DNA of 5,917 nt, from contig JAEZPN010000022.1 of assembly GCA_023413645.1 (NCBI GenBank), positions 1 to 5,917 on the forward strand, read 5' to 3'. A program made the position numbers and the translations under genes. The DNA is from Bacteroidota bacterium. Its GTDB lineage: Bacteria > Bacteroidota > Bacteroidia > Bacteroidales > Rikenellaceae. The notes below the pieces were generated by a model. It was not told the origin of the DNA. It saw only the letters and a list, made by a program, of their open reading frames with translations, and searched no databases. Of this stretch, positions 1 through 5,819 are shown in pieces; the first letter of the stretch is position 1; each line of letters starts with the position of its first letter.

Positions 1-894
1 CTCCAACATCTGCTCGGTGAACTCCTGCATCCAGATGTAGTCCTTGTATGCTACGTAGATCTCCATACATGTGAACTCTGGGTTGTGCGTACGGTCCATA
101 CCCTCGTTGCGGAAGTTCTTACCGAACTCATAAACGCCATCGAAGCCACCCACGATGAGACGCTTCAAGTACAACTCCGTAGCTATTCGCATGTAGAAGT
201 CGATGTCGAGAGCGTTGTGGTGTGTGATGAAGGGGCGTGCTGCCGCACCACCAGGGATGGGCTGCAAGATAGGTGTCTCCACCTCGAGGTAGCCGCGCTC
301 GTTGAAGAAGTCACGCATTGTCTGCATGATCTTAGCACGCTTGATGAACGTATCCTTAACGTGGGGGTTAACAACGAGGTCGAGGTAACGCTGACGATAG
401 CGCACCTCAGGGTCTGTGAGTGCGTCGAATGTCTGGCCATCCTTCTGCTTTACGACAGGAAGGGGGCGTACAGACTTTGAGAGCACTGTAAACTTCTTAC
501 AGTGTACTGACAACTCGCCTGTGTTTGTAAGGAACGCGAAGCCCTCAACACCGATAAAGTCGCCAATATCAAGAAGCTTCTTGAACACGGTGTTGTAGAG
601 TGTAGGATCGCCCTCGGGGCAGATGTCGTCACGACGGATATATACCTGGATGCGACCTGTTGAGTCCTGAAGCTCGAAGAACGATGCCGAGCCCATGATA
701 CGGCGGCTCATGATACGTCCTGCGATAGATACCTCCTGGTAGTTACCCTTCTCTGCGTCGAAGTTCTTGGCAATCTCCTCGGCTGATGCGTTTACCTCGA
801 AACGAGCTGCGGGGTAGGGGTTGATGCCCAACTCGCGCAACGCCTTAAGCGACTGGCGGCGCAACTGTTCCTGTTCACTGAGTTCGATAATCAT
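1..894 (-). CDS. lysS: Lysyl-tRNA synthetase, class II (N-terminal 298 residues; C-terminus beyond the left edge)
   Basis: Cytoplasmic enzyme that charges tRNA-Lys with lysine using ATP. The frame is open from an ATG at 894-892 to position 1, giving 298 codons that start MIIELSEQEQLRRQSLKALR. Visible parts in order: an N-terminal helical extension (about 1-50); an OB-fold anticodon-binding domain (about 55-140, with SIAGRIMSRRIMGSASFFEL); the linker DPEVRYRQRYLDLV (161-174) typical of class II LysRS; motif 1 (about 187-214, RDFFNERGYLEVETP followed by PGGAAARPF); and motif 2 (about 257-280, FRNEGMDRTHNPEFT), whose Arg and Glu bind ATP and lysine. Motif 3 and the rest of the catalytic core lie outside the window; family members are usually 500-580 residues. 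The start fits the family N-terminus, and no Shine-Dalgarno sequence is seen, as is common in Bacteroidetes. The gene is codirectional with clpX, 96 bases downstream of it, with a candidate promoter of its own in the gap. The family call is very secure. Confidence 0.97.
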   Translation of the reverse strand, partial: MIIELSEQEQLRRQSLKALRELGINPYPAARFEVNASAEEIAKNFDAEKGNYQEVSIAGRIMSRRIMGSASFFELQDSTGRIQVYIRRDDICPEGDPTLYNTVFKKLLDIGDFIGVEGFAFLTNTGELSVHCKKFTVLSKSVRPLPVVKQKDGQTFDALTDPEVRYRQRYLDLVVNPHVKDTFIKRAKIMQTMRDFFNERGYLEVETPILQPIPGGAAARPFITHHNALDIDFYMRIATELYLKRLIVGGFDGVYEFGKNFRNEGMDRTHNPEFTCMEIYVAYKDYIWMQEFTEQMLE

Positions 895-927
895 ATTGTA
901 TGCTTTTAATTATTTATATTCACGCCA

Positions 928-935
928 CAAAGTTA
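928..935 (-). promoter_or_regulatory. Candidate -7 element of the lysS promoter
   Basis: Read on the minus strand this is TAACTTTG, an exact match to the Bacteroidetes -7 consensus TAnnTTTG. It lies 33 bases upstream of the lysS ATG, predicting transcription from about 922-925 and a leader of roughly 30 bases. No good TTTG or TTG -33 element sits at the usual 19-21 base distance: that position falls inside the dyad at 953-968. The call therefore rests on the -7 box and its position alone. Confidence 0.45.
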
Positions 936-952
936 CGCAAAAATTTGAGATA

Positions 953-968
953 TTGTGCTAAAGCACAA
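953..968 (-). terminator. Inverted repeat between clpX and lysS: possible weak clpX terminator or lysS operator
   Basis: TTGTGC, loop TAAA, GCACAA: a perfect 6-bp stem (7 bp if the loop closes to two bases). It begins 23 bases after the clpX stop codon. On the minus strand the stem is followed by TATCTCAAATTTTTG, so the U-rich stretch starts several bases late and the structure would be only a weak intrinsic terminator. The dyad also sits where the -33 region of the lysS promoter would be, which suits a repressor or activator site. The sequence does not decide between the two. Confidence 0.4.
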
Positions 969-990
969 CCCTATTTATTGCTTAAAGTTA

Positions 991-2259
991 TTAGACCGCT
1001 TTATCAATCTTCGACTTGGCATAATCGAGCGTCACGACAAACTCCTTATTCTGGCCCTCGGGCATGTCGAACATGATGTCCATCATCACCGCCTCACAGA
1101 TAGAGCGCAAACCTCGCGCACCAAGCTTAAACTCGACAGCCTTGTCGACGATGTAGTCGAGAACCTCGGGTTCAAACGAGAGCTTTATGTCGTCGAGAGC
1201 CATCAACGTCTCGTACTGACGGATGATAGAGTTCTTAGGTTCAGTGAGGATTGAGCGCAATGCCTCACGCTCCAAAGGCTCCATGTATGTAAGCACGGGT
1301 AATCGGCCGATAAGCTCGGGAATAAGGCCAAACGAACGCAAATCCTGAGGCTGGATGTAGCTCATGATGTTGTTCTCGTTGATGCGCTGCTTGTTCTGTG
1401 CTCCATAGCCGATAGCGTTGGTATTCAAGCGCATAGCAATCTTCTTCTCGATGCCGTCGAAAGCGCCACCACAGATGAACAAGATGTTCGATGTATCGAC
1501 CTGAATATACTTCTGGTCGGGGTGCTTACGACCACCCTGGGGAGGCACGTTTACTACCGTACCCTCGAGAATCTTGAGCAGTGCCTGCTGCACACCCTCA
1601 CCCGACACGTCGCGTGTGATAGAGGGGTTGTCGCCCTTACGCGCAATCTTGTCGATCTCGTCGATGAAGATTATGCCGCGCTCAGCAGCCTCGACATCGT
1701 AGTCCGCGGCCTGCAACAAGCGTGAGAGGATGCTCTCTACATCCTCACCCACATAACCCGCCTGTGTGAGTGCCGTAGCATCAACAATCGAGAATGGCAC
1801 GTGCAACAAACGCGCAATGGTGCGCGCCATGAGCGTCTTACCCGTACCCGTAGGACCTACAAGCACGATATTCGACTTATCCAACTCCACATCCTCGGTC
1901 TTACCCTTTGCAAGCAATCTTTTGTAATGGTTGTACACCGCAACCGACATATATCGCTTCGCTGCGTCCTGACCAATAACGTAGTCATCAAGAAAACTCT
2001 TAATCTGGTTGGGACGCAAGAGGTCGCTCTTCTTAAGAGGTTCAAACTTAGAACCACCCTTAGTGCCCTTCGCTCTCTTGTTGCCACCCTCAACGATGTT
2101 GTGCTCAACGAGCAGCTCATAGCCATGCTCGATGCACGATGAGCAGATGCAAGCACCATCGCCGCCATTGAACATCAATGGAGCCTCCGCAGCAGGTGTA
2201 CCGCAGAACGAACAGCAGTTGCTGTTGCGCTCTGTATTTTTTCGTGATTTCTGTGTCAT
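991..2259 (-). CDS. clpX: ATP-dependent Clp protease, ATP-binding subunit ClpX
   Basis: AAA+ unfoldase that recognises tagged or misfolded proteins, unfolds them with ATP and feeds them into the ClpP chamber in the cytoplasm. The 422 residues match the family's usual length. Seen in order: the zinc-binding domain with four cysteines (C16, C19, C39, C42); Walker A GPTGTGKT (135-142); pore-1 loop GYVG (168-171); Walker B IIFIDE (196-201); RKH pore loop (244-246); the arginine finger in IPELIGRLPV (R319); and sensor 2 in GARGLRS (379-385). The ClpP-docking loop reads IGY (283-285), where the E. coli protein has IGF. The last residues are short, ending KSKIDKAV. The ATG at 2259 gives the expected N-terminus just before the zinc finger. 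The gene starts 18 bases after the clpP stop codon with no promoter or terminator between them, so the pair is almost certainly one transcript. Confidence 0.98.
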   Translation of the reverse strand: MTQKSRKNTERNSNCCSFCGTPAAEAPLMFNGGDGACICSSCIEHGYELLVEHNIVEGGNKRAKGTKGGSKFEPLKKSDLLRPNQIKSFLDDYVIGQDAAKRYMSVAVYNHYKRLLAKGKTEDVELDKSNIVLVGPTGTGKTLMARTIARLLHVPFSIVDATALTQAGYVGEDVESILSRLLQAADYDVEAAERGIIFIDEIDKIARKGDNPSITRDVSGEGVQQALLKILEGTVVNVPPQGGRKHPDQKYIQVDTSNILFICGGAFDGIEKKIAMRLNTNAIGYGAQNKQRINENNIMSYIQPQDLRSFGLIPELIGRLPVLTYMEPLEREALRSILTEPKNSIIRQYETLMALDDIKLSFEPEVLDYIVDKAVEFKLGARGLRSICEAVMMDIMFDMPEGQNKEFVVTLDYAKSKIDKAV

Positions 2260-2277
2260 CTATCTCTGTTTCAACAT

Positions 2278-2940
2278 TTATCTACGGCTCAACACCTTGT
2301 CGATAAGGCCATACTCTGCGGCCTCAGCCGCTGTAAGCCAGTAGTCGCGATCAGCATCTGCCTCAATCTTCTCGATGGGCTTACCCGAGTGCGCCGCGAG
2401 AATCTCGTACAACTCGCGCTTAGTCTTTGCTATCTCGCGTGCTGTAATCTCGATGTCCGAAGCCTGACCCTGCACGCCACCAAGGGGCTGGTGAATCATA
2501 ACGCGCGAGTGTGGCAATGCCGAGCGCTTACCCGCAGCACCCGCTGTGAGCAACACAGCACCCATAGATGCCGCCATGCCTGTACATATCGTAGCTACAT
2601 CGCACGAGATGAGCTGCATCGTATCATAGATACCCAAGCCCGCCGATACCGAGCCACCAGGAGAGTTGATATATAACTGAATATCCTTGTCAGCATCCAC
2701 CGACTCGAGGAAGAGCAACTGCGCCTGGATGATGTTTGCAGCGTCGTCGTATATGGGCGCACCAAGGAAGATGATGCGGTCCATCATCAAGCGCGAGAAT
2801 ACATCCATCGTAGCCACGTTGAGGTGGCGCTCTTCGATGATCGTGGGCGACACATAATTCTCAATCTCGGCACGGAAGTCGTGCATCACCATAGAGTTGA
2901 TGCCGCAGTGCAGACGTGCATACTTATCAAATTCTTTCAT
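2278..2940 (-). CDS. clpP: ATP-dependent Clp protease proteolytic subunit ClpP
   Basis: Serine peptidase that forms the double heptameric ring in which substrates delivered by ClpX are cut. The product is 220 residues from the ATG at 2940. The catalytic triad is complete: Ser125 in GMAASMG, His150 in RVMIHQPLGG and Asp199 in ADRDYW, with the same spacings as the E. coli enzyme (25 and 49 residues). The substrate-binding strand INSPGGSVSAG (91-101) and the signature SRLMMDRIIFLG (49-60) are also present. About 35 residues precede the conserved core, longer than the mature E. coli N-terminus and typical of Bacteroidales ClpP; whether a propeptide is removed cannot be seen. A further in-frame ATG at 2976 would add 12 residues but lies in the loop of a terminator hairpin, and the family N-terminus matches MKEFDKYA, so 2940 is preferred. 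An A/G-rich stretch (AAAAGAGATAGAACT) precedes the start. Confidence 0.97.
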   Translation of the reverse strand: MKEFDKYARLHCGINSMVMHDFRAEIENYVSPTIIEERHLNVATMDVFSRLMMDRIIFLGAPIYDDAANIIQAQLLFLESVDADKDIQLYINSPGGSVSAGLGIYDTMQLISCDVATICTGMAASMGAVLLTAGAAGKRSALPHSRVMIHQPLGGVQGQASDIEITAREIAKTKRELYEILAAHSGKPIEKIEADADRDYWLTAAEAAEYGLIDKVLSRR

Positions 2941-2956
2941 AGTTCTATCTCTTTTA

Positions 2957-2964
2957 CAAAAATA
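2957..2964 (-). promoter_or_regulatory. Possible -7 element for clpP, coincident with the tig terminator U-tract
   Basis: On the minus strand this reads TATTTTTG and fits TAnnTTTG. It ends 16 bases before the clpP start codon, implying a very short leader. A TTG lies in the loop of the adjacent hairpin (2983-2981), but the 16-base spacing is shorter than the usual 19-21. The same bases form the U-tract of the tig terminator, so the match may be incidental. Confidence 0.3.
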
Positions 2965-2993
2965 GTTCCCGGGCATATACCAAGCCCGGGAAC
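2957..2993 (-). terminator. Intrinsic terminator between tig and clpP
   Basis: A perfect 10-bp GC-rich stem: GTTCCCGGGC (2965-2974) and GCCCGGGAAC (2984-2993) with a 9-base loop. In the minus-strand transcript it is followed at once by TATTTTTG. The hairpin lies 35 bases beyond the tig stop codon and would end or attenuate tig transcription before clpP. A smaller hairpin (TTCCG at 3013-3017 with CGGAA at 3022-3026) lies just upstream in the same transcript. Its CCCGGAA segment could also pair, with one bulge, with the terminator's TTCCCGGG arm, leaving room for an alternative fold. The U-tract is short, so partial readthrough into clpP is plausible. Confidence 0.7.
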
Positions 2994-3028
2994 CATCTCC
3001 TTATGTCACTATTTCCGGGATCGGAACC

Positions 3029-4357
3029 TTATGCGAGCTCCTGAGCGAGCTTTGCAAAGTCGTCAGCAGAGATAGCCTTCTCGGTAACCTTAATCTTACC
3101 GCGGAGGTACTCTACAACCTTCTCCTCGAAAAGCTTCTCATAGATCTTCTGGAGCTGCTCCTTGTTCTCCATGATCTGCTTTGCGAAGCCCTCGAGCATA
3201 TCTGCGGGTGCAGAAGGCATGCCATACTGTGCGAACTGCATCTGAGCGAATGACATAGCCTCAGCCTTAGCCTCCTCGGGAGTTACCTTGATGTCACCCT
3301 CAGCGATGAAGTGCTTCTGCAAGTAGTTCCAAGTGAACATGTTGATAAATGCGGGGAAGTCCTTCTCGATCTCCTCACGTGAGAACTTACCCTCGTTGAT
3401 AACATACAACCAACGCTTCAAGAACTCCTCAGGCATCTGGATACCAGCCTTCTCGATGATGAACTTACGCATCTGGTTTGCGAACATGAAGTCGCACTCA
3501 CGCTTAAGCTCGCGCTCGATCTCCTCGTCGATGAACTTGTCGAGCTCCTCCTCAGATGTTACGTTACCTGCGGGGAATGCCATCTTGAAGAACTCCTCGT
3601 TGAGCTCAGGATCTGCGAAGCGGCGGATCTTTGTGATCTCCAACTCGAACTCGGGCTTGATGCTCTCGAGCTCATCCTCCTTAACTGAGAGGATTGCAGC
3701 ACGCTGCTCAGGCTTCTTGTAGAGCTCGTTGATGTTTACAGTAGTCTTGTAACCAACCTTCTTGCCCTTCCACACCTTGCGCTCCTCGTCGCTCATAGAG
3801 ATAAGGCCTACGTAAGCCTCCTCGATGCGCATGTCGCCGTTGTCCAAAGTTACGTTGAGAGCCTCATCCTTCTCTACCTTGTCTACGTCGATAAGACGAC
3901 CATAGCGGCGCAAGTAGTTAGAACGATACTCAGTGTGCATCTTCTTGTCAACCTTGATCTTGCTGTAAGTAACCTTGTCCTTAGCTGAGAGCTCGATCTC
4001 GATCTTTGGAGCCTCGCCAATCTCGAATACGAACTCGAACTCTGTGTTGTTCTCGAAATCGAAGTCGCCCTGCTCCTCTGAAGGGATAACATCACCTACA
4101 TAGTCGATGTTCTCCTTCTGCAAGTACTCGAATACTGAGTTTGATGCAAGGTGATATGACTGCTCAGCAACGACGTGCTTGCCATACATCTTCTTAACGA
4201 TACCCATAGGTACCATGCCGGGGCGGAAACCGGGAACGTTTGCCTTACGCTTGTAGTCGCGCAACTGCTTCTCTACTGCCTGACCATAGTCAGCCTCGTT
4301 AACAACGACCTTCAAGATTGAGAGGCCGCCCTCACGCTGTTCTCTTGTAATATTCAT
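3029..4357 (-). CDS. tig: Trigger factor, ribosome-associated chaperone with a divergent PPIase domain
   Basis: Binds the ribosome near the exit tunnel and shields nascent polypeptides. The product is 442 residues, near the family norm. The N-terminal ribosome-binding domain (about 1-115) carries the signature PGFRPGMVP (42-50), corresponding to GFRKGKVP in E. coli, with Pro replacing the Lys of the FRK tip. The region where other trigger factors have an FKBP-type prolyl isomerase (about 160-245) is recognisable only by position: the usual IPGFE and glycine-rich FKBP elements are missing, so isomerase activity is doubtful. After the conserved ADPELNEEFF (248-256) follows the helical C-terminal chaperone domain, rich in Glu and Lys. 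The N-terminus MNITREQREGGLSILKV matches Bacteroidetes homologues and fixes the start. This is the first gene of the tig-clpP-clpX cluster, pairing folding with degradation, and has a candidate promoter about 80 bases upstream. Confidence 0.95.
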   Translation of the reverse strand: MNITREQREGGLSILKVVVNEADYGQAVEKQLRDYKRKANVPGFRPGMVPMGIVKKMYGKHVVAEQSYHLASNSVFEYLQKENIDYVGDVIPSEEQGDFDFENNTEFEFVFEIGEAPKIEIELSAKDKVTYSKIKVDKKMHTEYRSNYLRRYGRLIDVDKVEKDEALNVTLDNGDMRIEEAYVGLISMSDEERKVWKGKKVGYKTTVNINELYKKPEQRAAILSVKEDELESIKPEFELEITKIRRFADPELNEEFFKMAFPAGNVTSEEELDKFIDEEIERELKRECDFMFANQMRKFIIEKAGIQMPEEFLKRWLYVINEGKFSREEIEKDFPAFINMFTWNYLQKHFIAEGDIKVTPEEAKAEAMSFAQMQFAQYGMPSAPADMLEGFAKQIMENKEQLQKIYEKLFEEKVVEYLRGKIKVTEKAISADDFAKLAQELA

Positions 4358-4437
4358 AACTCTATTTTAGTTTATTTGATTTTCTAACTTTCTCTCTCTT
4401 TGTGACCCTTCCTTACTTATATAGGTATAAAGTCGCG

Positions 4438-4445
4438 CAAAGGTA
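4438..4445 (-). promoter_or_regulatory. Candidate -7 element of the tig promoter
   Basis: Read on the minus strand it is TACCTTTG, an exact TAnnTTTG match. Nineteen bases upstream is TTTC (4468-4465), a one-base departure from the TTTG -33 element. The predicted start of transcription near 4431-4434 gives a leader of about 75 bases before the tig ATG, containing a purine-rich stretch (AAAGAGAGAGAAAG). The spacing and the divergent setting support the call. Confidence 0.55.
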
Positions 4446-4529
4446 ATAAAAAAATGTTAATTCGGAAATTAAGAATGCGAAAAGTGCATAATATTTTCAG
4501 TTCAGAGCTTTATATTCTCATTTTTAGGT

Positions 4530-4537
4530 TATCTTTG
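4530..4537 (+). promoter_or_regulatory. Candidate -7 element for the membrane-protein gene
   Basis: TATCTTTG matches TAnnTTTG exactly and lies 40 bases upstream of the ATG at 4578, giving a leader of about 35 bases. The -33 region is weak: a TTT at 4509-4511 with an 18-base spacer. It is divergent from the tig element, whose -7 box lies about 85 bases away, so the two upstream regions abut. Confidence 0.45.
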
Positions 4538-4577
4538 TCGGTGATTTATACTTAAAAAGCTCTGCGCGCTACGGAAG

Positions 4578-5558
4578 ATGATTTTAGATGTTGCACGACA
4601 TAAATTCTACGATGGCTTCATCACGCTCTTAATCACCACACTCACAATGATTGTGTTTGTGGCCATTGGCGTTGGTGAGGGGTCGGTTATACCCATGCCC
4701 TACTCGCCCTTTATGTCGCTTGTTTCGACCGCCACATTTGGCATTACATTCATCGAAAAAGCCGCTGTCGTCATTCTCTACGCCGTAAGCGTTCTTGCGC
4801 TTTCGCGCTCGACAATACGCACACATATCTACCCCTCCGACACCATCGCCGCAATGGCTCTGTGTGCCGTGATGACCCTTCCCATGATCGTTGGCCAACA
4901 CGCTCTACGCGAGGCTGTTATAGCACTATTCACGGCAATCGCCTTGGGTAATATGTTCTTCTGCTTCGGCCCCCGCAGATCACCCCACCACCTCTTTGGT
5001 GCGATGTTCTCGGCGAGCATGCTTGCCACGGTCGAGGCAACACTTATTGTCGTACCCGTAGCCATGGGCATAGCCCTCATTTTGGCACGTAAGCGTCTGC
5101 GCGAAGCAGTGGTTGTTGTGGTTGGAATGCTCCTTCCGCTCTTTGCCATGTTCTACCTCACATGGCTCAGCGGCGAAGGCTTCGCCGAGTCTGTTTTAAA
5201 GTGGTGGCGCAGTGCTACTACAGCTCTCGACTACCACATGATTGACAACATCTCTATACCCCGTCTCTGCTTCTTGGCGTACACACTATTCCTGACGGCC
5301 GTATCTTCTATTATGCAACACGCACAGCGCGATACGAATAATCATGTAGCACGTGGTGCATGGCGAGCTATGTACCTCATACTCTCGTTTGTTGCATGCG
5401 CCCTTGTTTTGATACCCTCGGCATCCGAGTCATTGCTCACCGTTGCCGTCATCATATCTGCAGCTATGCTCCCTGCATACTTCGTCTGCAACAACGCCAC
5501 ACTCTCTGCACTTAGCTACATCGCACTTGTTGCGCTCGCATTTGCGGCATCATTCTAA
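4578..5558 (+). CDS. Polytopic inner-membrane protein of unknown function (possibly DUF6427-like)
   Basis: I do not recognise a specific function. The 326-residue product is strongly hydrophobic, with about nine or ten predicted membrane segments at roughly 14-33, 62-77, 88-106, 112-130, 139-170 (probably two), 176-197, 229-247, 264-280, 285-304 and 308-325. Short loops carry the charges, for example GPRRSPHH (131-138), ARKRLRE (170-176) and HAQRDTNNHVARGAWR (248-263). There is no signal peptidase site, no ATPase motif and no obvious enzyme motif. The arrangement of a hydrophobic hairpin, a basic turn containing RE, and a GMLLPLFAMFY segment recalls the Bacteroidetes membrane family DUF6427, but this is from memory and tentative. 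A glycosyltransferase-C-like or transporter fold remains possible. The ATG at 4578 directly precedes a short amphipathic lead and the first membrane helix. It is a single-gene unit, divergent from tig and with its own promoter candidate; no strong terminator follows the stop codon. Confidence 0.85.
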   Translation: MILDVARHKFYDGFITLLITTLTMIVFVAIGVGEGSVIPMPYSPFMSLVSTATFGITFIEKAAVVILYAVSVLALSRSTIRTHIYPSDTIAAMALCAVMTLPMIVGQHALREAVIALFTAIALGNMFFCFGPRRSPHHLFGAMFSASMLATVEATLIVVPVAMGIALILARKRLREAVVVVVGMLLPLFAMFYLTWLSGEGFAESVLKWWRSATTALDYHMIDNISIPRLCFLAYTLFLTAVSSIMQHAQRDTNNHVARGAWRAMYLILSFVACALVLIPSASESLLTVAVIISAAMLPAYFVCNNATLSALSYIALVALAFAASF

Positions 5559-5651
5559 TGAATTATACCGCATATTTATCTATTATTTATGGGAATAAAC
5601 CGCCTTTATGATATAAAACAGGCAAATTCACTGCATAAAATCGGAATATAA
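5559..5651. other. AT-rich intergenic stretch with no gene seen
   Basis: Lies between the membrane-protein stop codon and the small-RNA promoter. It holds only a weak interrupted inverted repeat (GCCT at 5602-5605 with AGGC at 5620-5623) that has no U-tract, so it is not a convincing terminator. A 17-codon frame whose ATG overlaps the preceding stop codon (5558-5560) has no supporting features. Confidence 0.5.
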
Positions 5652-5683
5652 TTTGGTTGTTTCAATTTTAATGCTTACTTTTG
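5652..5683 (+). promoter_or_regulatory. Strong Bacteroidetes-type promoter of the small-RNA locus
   Basis: TTTG at 5652-5655, a 20-base spacer, then TACTTTTG at 5676-5683: both the -33 and the -7 elements match the Bacteroidetes primary sigma consensus, with ideal spacing. This is the best promoter in the window. Transcription is predicted to begin about 5687-5691. Confidence 0.7.
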
Positions 5684-5727
5684 TAGTGCAAACAGAAGTC
5701 ATCGGGCGCACATCTCGAATAATTCTC

Positions 5728-5799
5728 ATGGACACACCAATTTGCTCGGTGACTTTAATTCTCATTAACCTAACTAAATCGGAGAGGGGCAATCTGTGA
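5728..5799 (+). other. 23-codon reading frame inside the candidate small RNA
   Basis: An ATG at 5728 opens a frame coding for MDTPICSVTLILINLTKSER and three more residues (GNL), with its TGA (5797-5799) in the loop of the terminator hairpin. The middle, VTLILINLT, is rich in Leu, Ile, Val and Thr, recalling leader peptides of branched-chain amino acid attenuators. However, there is no ribosome-binding site, the start lies in the loop of the long stem, and a ribosome reaching the stop would disrupt rather than allow the terminator. It is recorded as a possibility, more likely chance. Confidence 0.15.
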
Positions 5800-5819
5800 A
5801 GACGCCCCTCTTTTCTTTT
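5783..5819 (+). terminator. Intrinsic terminator of the small-RNA locus
   Basis: AGAGGGGC (5783-5790) pairs with GCCCCTCT (5804-5811): an 8-bp GC-rich stem with a 13-base loop, followed by TTTTCTTTT (5811-5819). This is a textbook rho-independent terminator on the plus strand. Confidence 0.8.

Larger units (their letters stand above)
5689..5819 (+). ncRNA. Candidate small non-coding RNA, about 130 nt, family not recognised
   Basis: The unit has a consensus promoter, a compact structured body and an intrinsic terminator, with no credible protein gene. The body opens with a long stem: AAGTCATCGGGCG (5696-5708) pairs with TGCTCGGTGACTT (5743-5755), 13 pairs including three G-U wobbles. It closes a 34-base loop that contains a small TGG-ACACA-CCA hairpin (5729-5739). 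A pyrimidine/A-rich, apparently single-stranded linker (5756-5781) follows, then the terminator hairpin. The motif AATTCTCAT occurs twice, in the loop (5721-5729) and in the linker (5757-5765), so both copies are exposed and could be seed regions. It does not look like tRNA, tmRNA, RNase P or SRP RNA; I could not fit it to 6S RNA, but I cannot exclude a lineage-specific form. It could instead be an attenuated leader, but the convergent terminator at the right edge argues against a codirectional gene close by. The exact start base is inferred. Confidence 0.6.

Noticed and set aside
955..1254. Plus-strand frames opposite lysS, clpX, clpP and tig (several of 60-130 codons)
   Set aside because: All are antisense shadows of highly conserved genes and have no promoter, ribosome-binding site or family resemblance.
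2941..2976. Upstream in-frame ATG that would lengthen ClpP by 12 residues
   Set aside because: The ATG is in the loop region of a strong terminator hairpin, the added residues do not resemble a ClpP N-terminus, and the ATG at 2940 matches the family start.
4629..5149. Minus-strand frames of 90 and 106 codons inside the membrane-protein gene
   Set aside because: Low-complexity shadows of the long hydrophobic frame; the sense frame has a promoter and coherent membrane segments.
5558..5611. 17-codon frame overlapping the stop codon of the membrane-protein gene (TAATG)
   Set aside because: Very short, AT-rich, and without any feature beyond the start-stop overlap.
5602..5623. Possible terminator GCCT...AGGC after the membrane-protein gene
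   Set aside because: Only four solid base pairs, an asymmetric interior and no following U-tract.
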